Part shown: positions 1 through 11,400 of the stretch, in pieces
How positions within the stretch are numbered: position 1 is the first letter of the stretch
Layout of the letters: the number at the start of each line of letters is the position of its first letter
Assembly: GCF_003073045.1 (NCBI RefSeq)
Contig: NC_037594.1
Span: 22,946,927-23,010,926, forward strand
Source: Pomacea canaliculata
Lineage: Eukaryota > Mollusca > Gastropoda > Architaenioglossa > Ampullariidae
Reading direction: 5' to 3'
Length of the DNA stretch: 64,000 bases
Notes under the pieces: generated by a model
What the model saw: the letters and a program-made list of their open reading frames with translations, nothing else
Databases searched by the model: none
Told to the model about the DNA's origin: nothing
Position numbers and translations under genes: made by a program

Positions 1-1733
1 GGCTACTCAAGGCTTGTTTCACCTTTTCATTAGGAAAGTGATGAAAAGAAACTTTTGACTCTTTTCCCATCTTTTCATGGCAATCGGGGGCAGCACATTC
101 TCGAGGCATGGTTCTCACTATGGAAACCACACGTCATATGGTCACGTGACGGAGAACGAGACTTCGTGGAAGCAAAAAAAGAGTCCCGTGTAATTTCTCT
201 TATTAAACACAACATTCTACTAAAAACCTTCAACGTTTTCCACATGAACACACATATAAATAGACGAGATTGAAATGTATCCTACTCTTTACGCGATTCT
301 AAGCAGTTTTATTTTCCCTTTAGAAACCCTTTAAGCTGATCTCCATGGAAGAGGATTACACAATCGCCTGATGATAAAATGTCAGGTGTTGTGTGTCCAG
401 AGGCAAGGCAAGACGGGAAGACAATCAGCACTGTGTCCACATACATCACAGGATCAATCTACAATGAAAAAATTAATTAAATATTATGCTATACCAACTT
501 CAGTTTAAGAAAAATAATATTATGTTATAAAGCAGGGATGCCCAACCTACGGCCCGCGGGCCATATCCGGCCCGCAACGAGGTGCCATCCGGCCCGCGAA
601 ACTTCTGCCCACAGTGCAGGAAATCGGCATGTTAGTAATAATAAAAAAAAAACAAACAAAAAAAAAAAATAAACGAAAAAGAGGGAAGAAGAAGTATTTA
701 TGCCCACGTAGGGGCGTTTCCCAATCTTTTTTTCGATGGACGAACATTTTGATTCAGTGCTCCGACTTGGTGTCTCTACGATGAGGCTGGACATTCAGAA
801 GTTGGTTTCGGGAAAACAGCTTCAAATATCCCACTAATTACTACATAATTAATGGTAAGTACAACTTGTTTCTAATAAAAAATGGTATCTGCTCTATTTT
901 TTTTTCTTTTTTGTATTTTTGCGGTGAAGTGGCCCGCGATACGGCTGTCCGAAATGGATATGGCCGCGACACTGTTGTCCGAAATGGATATGACCCGCAG
1001 GTCGAAAAAGGTTGGGCATCACTGTTATAAAGCTATGAAGAGATAATGCCACACGTATACAGACAATGTGAAAGTTCATTGACAGCAAGCGCTGGTTGGA
1101 ATTTGTGTCTAAAGTTTTACATCCCATTTTATTAGTCATACCATAATAACATTGCTGATAAATTGTCCTGTCTTCCACCACACTTTGTAAATATCATTTT
1201 GATAAATGCCATATTATTTTATCGTCGTTTCAAGAAGGACATGCAAAAATTGTAATATACATGTATATATTCATCAACAGTATCGTTAGGACTGCATTTG
1301 TACGCAGGCTTTGTTCCTTTCAAAATCCATCTTCTTCAGACACATTCACAGTTGTGTCACCTTGTTTATCAACGTATGTAGAGGTTTGCAAATTAGACTC
1401 CAGCTATACATTTGATCTATTATTTACAATGTACATACCCATATCTATCATTATTCAGTGAGAATGCCCGATTGTTCATGTTTCCCATGGTAGCGTCCCT
1501 TTGCTGACAATTTGTTTCTAGTATGTTGACTGTTTGTGCGGTTATTGACTTTCATGTGCAAAGTATTAACACAGGAAGGCAAGCTTTGCCAATTTGATTG
1601 TTCTTATGATTAGTAGTAGCACAGTCATCATGATGTCATCATCATTATCGTCATCCATGTCTATACAAGTCTCTTTCACCACCCAAATGTACTACCATTG
1701 AGGACACTCGTGTATTTATCCTGTTGCTCGCAG
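1..1733. other. 3' part of intron 2 of gene 1
   Basis: Non-coding DNA that aligns by eye with intron 2 of gene 3 (about 23590-24799). The window therefore opens inside a gene whose exons 1 and 2 lie upstream. It contains the hAT-like insertion at 533-1024. The last 100 bases before exon 3, an AT-rich stretch rich in ATCATCATT ending in GCTCGCAG, are nearly identical in all six copies. No other gene was seen. Confidence 0.8.
533..1024. mobile_element. hAT-like non-autonomous transposon, 492 bp
   Basis: The termini are CAGGGATGCCCAACC on the left and GGTTGGGCATCACTG on the right, forming an imperfect inverted repeat. The element is flanked by a perfect 8-bp target duplication TTATAAAG (525-532 and 1025-1032). 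Gene 3 has the empty site with a single TTATAAAG near 24103-24110, which confirms the insertion. The ends carry GGCCCGCGGGCC-type palindromic motifs. On the minus strand a short frame resembles the extreme C-terminus of a hAT transposase (MDEHFDSVLRLGV...), so this is a deletion derivative of an autonomous element. A second copy in opposite orientation sits at 29461-29890. TSD length and termini are seen directly; the hAT assignment follows from them. Confidence 0.88.
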
Positions 1734-4700
1734 TGTTAGGGTTCCGAGTGTTTGCCGCCTGTCGCACGTCACAAGCGGCGGAGAAACTGCAGGAAGAGAG
1801 TTCTTCTCGCGTCACCACGTTGGTGCTTGACGTCACAGACGAGAAGAGTATCAGCGCCGCCAGAGACTTTGTGGCCGCCAGACTGCCGGAGGGTCAAGGT
1901 CAGGGTCAGATAACATTTATACAATCAATTATCCACTCTTAGCTTGAAATTATGGTAATGATTACATCATGCAACACATTAACTGACTTGTGTGTGCTGG
2001 ACACCACGAATGTATGCAACAACATTACCACGAACGTTTCACTGTAGGCAAAAGTCTATACGTCACATTGGAAGTCGTAAAGTGATTCTGTCTCAGTATT
2101 TATTCGCTCTTTTGTTCATATTTTGTGTACACTGTAAACATTTAATACTTTTTCGTTTCTTGAAACGCTTGATGAGTTAAGATAAATCACTTAAAACAAA
2201 CTAAACAAACTAAAACTCTCCCACTACCATAGACACGTTCCATTTATTATGCTCTGTCAATCTTTCCAAAGTACTTACTGTTCCTTTTTAGTTCAGAATT
2301 ATTTACATAAGGAAAGTAGTACTTTTTAAGGTTTACTGCCTTTTTAAAATTGTTTATACCACTGAACATATAAATCCGAAGTAAAACGAAATCAATGTTT
2401 TGGTTTATACCATCATTTTATTTCGTATCATTTCAGTTCTAATCATCCCACCATCATCTTGTTCTCTTTTAAAGAAAAGAGCTAAGAAATATAATCCGTA
2501 TAACTCTTCTTTTTAAATTAAAAAAAACAAAACTCAAAAATAATTTTACTAAGAATGAATAAAACGTCGTAAAATCAAACATAAGGAAATCTGTTGTATC
2601 AATCTATCTTTCAAAAGTAAAAAGCCAAAATAGTTGCTAAAGTTGTCTAAACAATCCTCAACACAACACATCTACATGAATTATTAACTAATTCATCAAC
2701 AGATAAAAGTTGTTTCAAACATAAACTGCAATAAGCAGTGACCAGTTAAGGCGGTAGTGATAAAAATTGAACAAGACTATTAAAAAAAAATCCTTAGTCA
2801 TGCGAGAGAGGTTCTTGCTTCTATGGACGACCACGTGTGTGTTTTCATTGCACTTCGCACAAACGCATATAGTGACGAGTGAACACTAACACTAATGTGA
2901 ACACTTGGACTTTTGCGCTGTTGGAAGGTCTGTGGGGTGTTGTGAACAATGCGGCCATCGCTGGTCCTAATGCTCCCAGCGAGTGGGTGTCACGTGATGG
3001 GTATCAGGCATGTCTGGCGGTCAACCTGTTGGGCCTGATTGACGTCACTCGGACTTTCCTTCCACTCGTGCGTCGCGCGCGAGGACGTGTTGTGAACATC
3101 TCGAGCTTGGCGGGAAGAATCGCCGTTGGCCCCTCTCCTTACTGCGTGACTAAATATGGCGTGGAGGCTTTCTCCGACTGTCTTCGGTACGGCTATACTC
3201 ATAGATAGTCTGACAGGCGGCAGAGAGAGAGAGAGAGTGTGTTGTGACGACAAACCATTCCCATACTTGTTTTTCTTAGAACACATTAAATTAAGTTTTC
3301 CAAAGATAGAGATATGCTAATAGTAAACAACATCATTCTTGATTTAATTCCATATTTAATCTAACACGTCACTGACAAAGTATATCTGATCCTACTATCG
3401 TAGAGAGTCCTAGAACAGTCATAGCTATCATGCTTTGGTGGATTATTTTGGCAGGAGAGAAGTGTACAGACAGGGTGTACACGTGTGCATCATAGAACCT
3501 GGCCTCTTTAAAACAAATATCAATAAACAGGATATTTTATTCAAGTCATTTAAGATGTCCTACGATGCCACACCCGCTGATATCAGACAACATTACCCAG
3601 AGTTCACAGTGGAAGCAAGTGAGTTTAGTTCTCTTTTTGAGATATTTTTACTTTTTTTTACTTAAACAATTGACAATTAAGTTTTTAGTCTCATAATAAA
3701 GGTTTAATTGAACAATATTAAATATTAAACAAGATAAATTAATATGCTATATAAAAGAAATAGTTTGGTATTATTATTTACTGGTGTATGTATTTACTGT
3801 GGTATGCTAAGTTGGTGTTTAAAAGTTGGTTAACTGAAAAAGTAGGATTAGAACCTGCGAAGGACACTTCTAATGACTAGCCACGGGACTGACTGACTAG
3901 CTGGTGATTACATCCACCCGTGTAACTATGGACGTGTATAGGTGGACTGCTGTCTGTCTGCGGAGACCAACGCTTAGCGTCTTGCGAAGTTGTCTGCTGT
4001 TAGTCTTCTTCACAAGCGCAGAGACTCTGGCACCGCCATGTGTCACCACGTGTCTGTCTCGTCCTTTAGGCCGGACTGCTGTCTCGAGATTAGCAGCGAC
4101 TGACAAGGACCAACGCTTATCTACCATCCTCAGCCTCTTCTGTCTGAGACCAAACATCTACTGGTGAGGAAGTGTTGTGCAATCTGAGTAGGTCTTACGC
4201 ACCTGTTGAGTCAGTTGTGCTGGAGCAGTCACGATCCCCAGACAGACCCACAGCGGCGAATCTGAACAGCCTTGAACAGATGTGTTACTACGTTCCTCTT
4301 CGAGAGCCCAGTGTGAAGACGACGATTCTTAGCCAATCACAATGCTAAATCCTCATCTGCGATTATCATCCTCTCTCGTGATTGGTCAAGACTACTTGAG
4401 ACTTACTTCAGACCATTCCACTACCTAGCTACATCCAATCACTACGTAGCTAACACATGATGGACAGGTGGTCACTTTGACTGATTCCAGCCCTCATTAC
4501 ACCCTCTTCTACTACGGCGACTGCGGCCAATTGAGGTGGGAGTCATGCCGACTACACGGCACAGAGATTATGATTGGCCGGCATTGATTCCACGTAGGAT
4601 CGCTAATTAGTTACCTAGTTGCTAATGGCCTGATTGGTCAAAAGAAGTAGAGTTTAAAGTTAAGTTAGGAAAACAAAGGTTTCCCTGGAAAGTGGGAGAA

Positions 4701-5828
4701 GAGCAGCTTGAGGAGTGAGACCTCTAAGTATAGCACGACATTGATAACGGACGCCAACGTTCATCCCCATACGAGGTAGAGCTGAATCCTCGCCTTGTCT
4801 GGCGAGTAGGAGTGTAGTGTCTATGTAAGTACGAGAGCGGGAGATCTGTGTTGTGGACAGACTCACGGAGTTTTAGCATCACATTACAACTCATTCTATA
4901 ACTTATCTACTGAAGAGTAGACCTGGACGATGCCTTACTGCCGACGAGGAGTATAACGACTACACCAGCACAAGGGATACAGCGGGTGTTGCCTTCGACT
5001 TCAAACATTTTGATCCCCAGCTTGAACGTTCTACTCGTTTGGACACGTCTGGACATAACCGGCTTGGGATTCGTTTGGATAGATATCGCCAGACAACAGA
5101 CCGTACCGACGATACACCATCTTGGCTATAACTCACCCGTCCTATTGTGTGTGTGTAGACAGTAGGCAATAGAACAGTTTTAGTGTTTTCTTTCTCATTT
5201 CATTATCATTCATTAAAAAAAAATGAAATGTGTTAACCGTTGTTAACTCATCCCCACAGTTAACCCATTCCACCTTCTGTTAGTCTGCTTACCAACGCGT
5301 CCGCCGGACTCGTGCAGGGAGCAGAAGTGCGGCACCAACACCAGTCTCTATTTCTAGTTATCTCATGACACCGAGCTTAAAAAAGAATGTGACTGAACCG
5401 AAAGCTTTATACACCATTGCCTCGTTTTAGTAGTTAACATGAAAACAATCATCTGCCAGCAGTCCAGTAATACAAGTTGGTGGTGTAACAGTTATTTCTT
5501 GCCATTCATAGTATTCCACAAGATGGCGGTAGTTCTATGCTGAGCTAATCAACAAGACCATAACAAAGCAATGTTCGGTATGATTGTCTTTTTTCTCTCT
5601 ATTTAATTTTCGTTAGTGTGCAAGATGATCACCAGAGCCTCTGCCATTTTTTCGCCGAAGCTGCACCTGGTGGTGGACGCTTACGTCTTGGCTCTGACGT
5701 CACGGTTCCCGCCGACAAGGCAGCTGGTGGGCAGTGACGTGCGTCTGTTCTACCGCCTGCTGTGGAACTTGCCTACGCCCCTCACCGACTGGATTCTCGT
5801 CAAATTATTAGAGTCAGCTGCACACTGA
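1734..5828 (+). CDS. Gene 1: SDR9C-type short-chain dehydrogenase (retinol/17-beta-HSD-like), 5' end outside window
   Basis: Exons seen: exon 3 1734-1898, exon 4 2928-3186, exon 5 3455-3618, exon 6 5617-5828 (TGA at 5826-5828). All have AG/GT borders and junction phases 1, 2 and 1 matching the other copies. About 266 residues are encoded here; the ATG exon and exon 2 (membrane anchor and TGxxxGxG) lie upstream. The family oxidises or reduces retinoids or hydroxysteroids with NAD(P) at the ER membrane. Visible motifs: LDVTDEKS (end of beta-4), NNAA where NNAG is usual, NISS with the catalytic Ser, YCVTK as YxxxK, and EPGLFKT (PG motif). Exon 6 encodes the conserved helix-rich C-terminus ending ...[15 protein letters not shown]. 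The cofactor loop reads AACRT, with Arg. Intron 3 (1899-2927) is AT-rich with nothing recognisable. Intron 5 contains an E element with LTR remnants. The frame is intact in all four exons. The exact substrate cannot be told. Confidence 0.87.
3928..5482 (+). mobile_element. E element in intron 5, interrupted by LTR-like sequence (gene 1)
   Basis: The insertion begins ATGGACGTGTATAGG and ends AATACAAGTTGGTG, flanked by an imperfect 8-bp duplication (GTGTAACT 3920-3927, GTGTAACA 5483-5490). Genes 5 and 6 have the uninterrupted site in their short intron 5 (CGCGTAACCGTTATT near 49564). The outer parts match the 251-bp E element upstream of gene 2 (8027-8277). The middle is related to the LTR family at 10836-12071 (shared AGAGACTCTGGCAC stretch) and ends TCTCATGACA near 5367. 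The left LTR end is deleted in this copy. No terminal inverted repeat is evident, so the class of E is unknown. Confidence 0.6.
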
Positions 5829-6040
5829 TAGCAAATACCCAGTCTACTTTGACATCAAACAGTAATGCTACAAACATACATATGATTAAACTTTTCCGCA
5901 CACATCAAGATACTAAAAATCTTACATATCCGTACAATAATTTATTAATAATCAGACGTGCTATCCTATTTGATGTTGAAGTTTTATTTTAAGGTTGACA
6001 TGATGAAAATACATATGATTCACACAAAACTACGAAACTG

Positions 6041-6050
6041 AATAAATAAA
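6041..6050 (+). promoter_or_regulatory. Candidate polyadenylation signal of gene 1
   Basis: Overlapping AATAAATAAA about 213 nt after the stop codon. The same motif occurs at the matching place after gene 2 (18067-18076), gene 5 (50132-50137) and gene 6 (AATAAA 62147-62152). Gene 3 keeps an AAATAAAAAT there, and gene 4 has lost it by a small deletion. The position would end the mRNA before the exon-like block at 6156. Confidence 0.5.
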
Positions 6051-6155
6051 AATATTTGCTTTCCAAAATGACTCTTTTCCTAATTCCGTATTTTCTATTT
6101 ATTACTTTCACTTCCATTATTATCAATATTTACACGTGGTGACGTATGTGTACAG

Positions 6156-6259
6156 GTGATCCATTTGAAGTCTATGCTTTTCCATACTACTGGGGGTCTC
6201 CATCTTTTATTAAGGCCGCAGAAAGTAATACGTTTCGTAACGATATTTCAGCTATGTAA
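6156..6259 (+). other. Exon-like block downstream of gene 1 (possible relict or alternative last exon)
   Basis: After a TGTACAG acceptor-like site there is an open frame from GAT 6158 to TAA 6257-6259, beginning DPFEVYAFPYYWGSPSF. The equivalent block in genes 2, 3, 4 and 5 is also open for exactly 33 codons; gene 6 is frameshifted. The YYWGSPSFIKAA stretch weakly resembles the MYWVSPSPAKAL C-terminus of mammalian RDH16. Against use: exon 6 already ends with its own conserved stop, no convincing donor exists near it, the likely poly(A) signal lies before the block, and most differences between copies change the amino acid. Confidence 0.3.
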
Positions 6260-6378
6260 ATTACTGGCAACTTTTTGCTTTGAAGTGATTTTCGTAATAA
6301 TAGGTGAAAAAATGAGGAGTGGTACTAGGCGAGTACAGTGCGAAAGGGAAAGTCTAAAGCAACAAACTGTTGACAGAA

Positions 6379-6489
6379 ATGTCTCAATTAGCTCGAGCAA
6401 TGGGACAAAACTCCGCAGAGGAACAAGAAATCAAAGGAGAAAATATAATGACGATTAAGACGATGTTGCAGGAGGCGTGCTACTTTTAA
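6379..6489 (+). other. Short conserved open frame in the 3' flank (36 codons)
   Basis: Reads MSQLARAMGQNSAEEQEIKG and onward to a TAA at 6487-6489. Gene 2's flank has the same frame and stop at 18403-18513 with four amino-acid differences. Genes 3 and 4 keep the frame without the Met and extend to ...VKGLNEH. Genes 5 and 6 are degraded. No family is recognised. It may be a fossil coding exon carried along with the duplicated unit. Confidence 0.25.
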
Positions 6490-8026
6490 GTGGTCCACCC
6501 ATTCAAAGGACTAAAGGAGCATTAGGGAGACGAGACATCAGCAAACATCAGTGAAAATAGAATATAAAGTATTAGAATAAAACATATTCCGGTGGAATTT
6601 TATGACGAAAAGGCACGAGAAATATAATAGTTAAAAAATCTTTTTCAAACATTTGCATTTTGTTAAATAAAAAAAGATTATATCTATATTGATGCTCTTT
6701 TCTTGCTGTGTGGTTGGTCTCAGGAATCACTGAAACATAAACACCATCTGAGGTGCTCTTATGAAAGAAAACCACACCCTCTTATCTCACTATCAGAAAA
6801 AGTAGGTGAGAACAAAACACCGCGTTTACCTCATTTGATACTTGTGGTAGTTTGAGACAATATACAACTGTCTTGGCTTTCATGCAGCCAATGTGCAAGA
6901 AAACATTCGCTACACTTCGGAGAGTTTTCGAGGTTGTTAGTTATTCCCGACGTAGCGGCAAAAGCCCGCGAATGAAATTTGTACCGGTAGTTAAAAAAAT
7001 TTATATCTATTAACCTACAATATAGGCAACTACCTGTTATACTCAGTTTTAAGGAGCATTTTAAAAACATTTACGTGGTGTGAATTTAAACAATGGTAGG
7101 TTGTTTTTGTTGTTGTTTTCTTCTGAAAAAAGAATAATCAACTGAAAGACTGTAATTGTATGGGACAGAGAATTCACAAATCGGGATGTAGGTTAAAGGT
7201 TAAAAATTCAGAAAAAATATTAATACAATATAGATATACACATAGAAAGTACCAAACAAGCATATATATATTTTATTAAAATAAACATTTCCATTTAAAT
7301 AGCGCTTATTAATTTCTTCTCATTTTCGGTTGCTTGAGTACAAATCCAAGTTGAATTGAGTAAGCTTCTTCTACATGACGCTTGATCAACTAAACCTTCA
7401 CCTACGTTCAAACATAACGAAATACCTGACTGGTTGACTTTTTCCCCCCTCCACTCTCTCGGGAGCTAAAGGGAAGTAATCCATAGTGAAACAATTCCTA
7501 AAGATTCCAGTGTTTTCTCCCTTATGTATTCAGTCATTTAGGTAGAGAATTACCACCTCAGACTCTACTGTTGCTACAACAATGCATCGCACAGCTGTGA
7601 GCGGCGCGTTTTCTAGCCCTGGCTGCGCACTCAACACGTCCGTAGAGAGAAGTGCGCGATGTTACCAGTAACAAATTTCGACTGGTATTTGAAAAAAATT
7701 ATATTTACCTACAATGTAGACAATTATCTGTGATGCTCCGTCTACTCTCTCCGAGTAGTTCGCGGTCGTGTGATGATGTCCTACTAAGTAGAGTCGTACA
7801 ACATGTCGCGCTATGCTTAAATGGATTAAAAAAAAAGGGAGAAAACGCCTGGTGCATTCAGGATTTGTTCTAACATTGATTACTTGGATGTTGCCTCATA
7901 GAAAACAGATCCGTAAAGGCGGATTTTTAATGTTTGGCCTTATGCGCATGCGCAGATCATGAGACGGTCATTGAGTAGCAGATGTCAGGGGTAACACCTG
8001 TCACGTCATCGAGCAACAGTATCACG

Positions 8027-8277
8027 ATGGACGTGTGTAGGTGGACTGCTGTCTGTCTGCCAAGACCAACGGTTAGCCTCTTGCGAAGCTCTCCGCTGTT
8101 AGTCTCGGCGAGCCTAAGCAAAGAGTGTGACTAAACAGGAAGCTTTATCGTCTCATGCCTCGTTTTAGTAGTTAATCTCAAATGTGACTAAAGCTGAAGA
8201 ATTATCATGTCGTCGCTCGTTTTAGCAGTTAACTGGGAAAAAATAGTCTAGTAGCAGTCAAGTAATACAAGTTATTG
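8027..8277 (+). mobile_element. E element upstream of gene 2, 251 bp, uninterrupted
   Basis: Starts ATGGACGTGTGTAGGTGG and ends AATACAAGTTATTG, between near-matching 8-bp duplications GTATCACG (8019-8026) and GCATCACG (8278-8285). Genes 5 and 6 show the corresponding empty site (GACAGTAGCGCGGACCTG). It contains two degenerate ~60-bp units of the form GTGACTAAAC...CTCGTTTTAGTAGTTAA. The same element also sits in intron 5 of genes 1-4. There are no clear terminal inverted repeats and no coding capacity. Confidence 0.6.
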
Positions 8278-8340
8278 GCATCACGGACCTACGTGGTTTG
8301 TGATAAAAAAACGGCTGCATGAACTTTCAGACAAGCTGTC

Positions 8341-8430
8341 ACATCGACACGTGATTCATCTTTCACTTTGTTGGTGTCTTTGCTGCTGGCAGATTGAAAT
8401 CAAGGCTGAACAAGTGAGCTCTCGACAATG
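8341..8430 (+). promoter_or_regulatory. Conserved 5' block and start-codon exon of gene 2
   Basis: About 90 bases ending in the ATG are clearly alignable in genes 2-6, unlike most surrounding spacer. An E-box CACGTG lies at 8348-8353, about 75 nt before the ATG. It is kept in genes 2, 3 and 5, disrupted by an inserted G in gene 4 and changed to CACGTC in gene 6. The ATG (8428-8430) is immediately followed by the donor GTGAGT. No TATA box is obvious. The transcription start was not determined. Confidence 0.45.
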
Positions 8431-11400
8431 GTGAGTTGGACAAACACTTCAATACTCATATTTCTGCGACTGCTATAGGAGATTTATCTTGTTGCATTCG
8501 CCAGGTGTACCAAAGGTTAGCAATGGTCTAGGTTTAAAGTTTGCTGTATGTGGGATCAGTACGGTCACTCTTGTACGTACTCAGAACAGAAGGAAGTAGA
8601 GGTGAGATACCTGAAAGCCCTCAAAGCTTGATGTATGCATAAGGCACCTGCTCACACCAAAGGTGTCCTCTTTGCTGGCACTCTCAGACGCGTGGACGTG
8701 TAGGAAACAATGACAAGGATAGTGTAACGGCCCCTTGACACTAAAGACAAGGAGGGATCCACATAATCTTTCCTTGATATTGGCTAGTCTACTGAAATAA
8801 TACACACACCGCAGTTTTCTCCTATTATAAGTGAAGTGTTGATGATACCATCGTTCCCAGAAGGTGTGGCAGTAAGAACGTATTACATTTATTTTTCACT
8901 GTCGCATTAGTAAAAATAATACTGCATCTGGAGATGATAATGTGTACTGACAGCTTAATTAAGTGTTCAGTTCTTGTTTAGGATATTGTAAAGAGAGAAA
9001 CATCAAGTACTCGTCGGCCCGTTGGGTGACCGATCAAGACCGTGTAGAGTTACAGATAAAAGACCTTATCCGTTGTCGCGAAATAACAGGAGAGTAGAGC
9101 AATAGATTACCGTTGAGCTTATGCGAGGTGTAAGTTCGGGTCCACGTGAGCACGTAGCCAAACAGATAAATCAACTCTAGACAGTAGCAAAGAATGTAGA
9201 ATAAGGGCTGGAGGAGGGTGTTTCGACAATTCCTAATGAAAGTCACGTCAACGCCCGCTGCAATTCTCAGGGAATGGACCTCGCGCCCCACAAATCTCTC
9301 AGCAAGCGCCATCTGGCAGCTGGTACACATTTCGTGTCACGTGATATGCAGATGAAGATGGTAACTTTTCTGGAAAACAGACTCCACATTTTATGTCGGT
9401 CAGTGTTTACAACAGAGGGTGTGACCAGTGGATGAGGAAGTGAGGGCTTGGTTAAATATGCATGAGTAATTCTTCTATAGTGATATTAACATGAAACACT
9501 TCTTCTGAGACCATAATATTATCGCCATTTTCACACTATAATTTGGCGGTAAAAGCGAGCCTACGCTATTCCAGCATTCCGACTGGCTACAGACAGGAAA
9601 TGTAGGTCATGCTCTGAGAGAACTAGAATCATGTCATATTGTTGCAAACCTTGCTGCGGGCCGTGTGCAAAGCTCGCAATGCCTTGTACAAGACTTGCAA
9701 ACCTGCAACATGCGGTACATTGAAACGTGAGGGAAACCCTTAATGACAGAAGGCAGAGCCTCTGTGTGAATGTGAAGTGATCAACAAGCAAGGATGACGA
9801 TCAAAATATAAAAATGTTGACCCTGCAGGTTAATACGGAGAGCTGAGTCCAGGATTTCAAGGTATCCTGGAGGGCGGTGGACAGAGGAAAAACCGTCAAA
9901 CAACAAACAAACAAAAAAATAGACAAACAAACAAACAAACAAACAAACAAACAAACAAACAAACACAAATATTTTTAATTTGCAAGCTCCCACGAAAAAA
10001 CATGCAAGCCCAGTTCGCTGATCTTACTCGTGAAATACAGATCGTCACATCTATTTATTTAGTAAATGTTTATATTTTTCAGGATTGCATCTTCGTAGCA
10101 CAACTGTTTCTTGCTTTAGTGTTAATTTACCAGCTGGTGACATGGCTCAGGTCACGATTACGTGTCGGTGACTACGACAAGAAGCACGTACTTGTGACAG
10201 GTTGTGACAACGGTTTCGGCTATCTCGTCGCTAAACGCCTGGACGGTTTGTATACACTTTGTTGACTTCTAAACACTGACAGCAAGACTGCCCGAGAGTT
10301 TATGTATCATTCTTTGGCTCCCAAATACTTCCAATGAGAATGCTTTGCGATTTGTAAAACAGTCTTTGACTCTTGCGACTAGGTGTACAACACTCAGGTA
10401 GATTGTGGCAGGTAGCGAGCAATCAACACAAATACTAGCAGTCGGCAAAAGTACGAGCAGTCATAAAAATTGTACTTCACTCCTTGACTCATTATTGAAC
10501 CTGTCGTAAAACCTATTGATCATCCTTCTTAAAAAGCGAATAAAGGAAACAACTTCTTAAGCTGATCTCCGTGGAAGAGGATTACACAATCGCCTGATTA
10601 CAAAATGACAGGTGTGGTGTGTGTGTAGAGGCGAGGCAAGATGGGACGACAATCAGCTACTGTGTCTACTTACATCACATGATCAATCTACAATGCAAAC
10701 ATTAATTAAATATTTTGCTATAGCAACTTCAGTTCAAGAAAATATAATGTTAGGTTATAAAGTTCTGAAGAGATAAAGCCACAGGTATACATCAATGTGA
10801 AAGTTCATTGACAGCAAGCACTGGTTGGACTTTTATGTCGCAAACCTGGGGCGGTGTCCGTTGATTTGGTAGGTGGTATGATATCTGACACTCGGTGTAA
10901 CACACAGTCGATACCCCCACCAAATCACGTCGACATTTCACTGCATGCGCTTATACTAAATTGCAGGTCTACACTCTATAACTAGCTTTACACGAGCCCC
11001 CAGCATGTCTCACCCCAATGAAAGAAAACTCAACGCAATTTAGTACGTTTTAAACATTACTATAATTTACCAACAATATAACAGGGAATACACCAGAACA
11101 GGTAACTTGGTGATAAGTTGTCTCCCCTAACTTGGCTGGTCTCCTAGGTCGGCCCGTTCCCAATTGTTTCCCCTTACATGTAATGTGTCCAGGTAACTAA
11201 TGAGTCACTGTTTAACCAACCCTAAATCTAATCACACACTCCTTCACACAACACACGCTCGCCACTTATCTCGTTACACCAATAGTCACGTGCACGTGGA
11301 AGCCTCCCCTGTTCAACGTCCCAGAACTGTTTGGGTCACGCTCAGTTTCAGCGGCTTCTCTGTCTCCAGCGCAGAGACTCTGGCACTGTCTTGTTTACCA

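Larger units (their letters stand above)
5829..8026. other. Spacer between genes 1 and 2
   Basis: This is the 3' flank of gene 1. It contains a candidate polyadenylation signal, an exon-like block and a short conserved reading frame, listed separately. The remainder (about 6490-8018) is AT-rich, with parts repeated downstream of gene 2 (19800-20560) and gene 3 (31370-32340). Its GC-richer segment near 7560-7830 recurs at 32040-32310 but is missing downstream of gene 2. No further gene is recognised. Confidence 0.6.

Noticed and set aside
2879..3208. 109-codon frame beginning [17 protein letters not shown] as a separate small protein
   Set aside because: Its first part is intron: the AG at 2926-2927 is the acceptor of exon 4 and the last codons run past the donor at 3187. 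The true coding part is 2928-3186.
2990..3286. Minus-strand frame of about 98 codons opposite exon 4 (recurs in all copies)
   Set aside because: Shadow of the conserved exon 4 on the coding strand; no family similarity.
6156..6458. 100-residue frame starting MIHLKSMLFHTTGG after gene 1
   Set aside because: Uses the wrong frame of the exon-like block. In genes 2, 4 and 5 the same frame is cut by stops at different places, whereas the DPFEVYAF frame is not.
9781..9993. Minus-strand hydrophobic [12 protein letters not shown] protein
   Set aside because: Translation of the AAAC microsatellite; also at 22539-22812.
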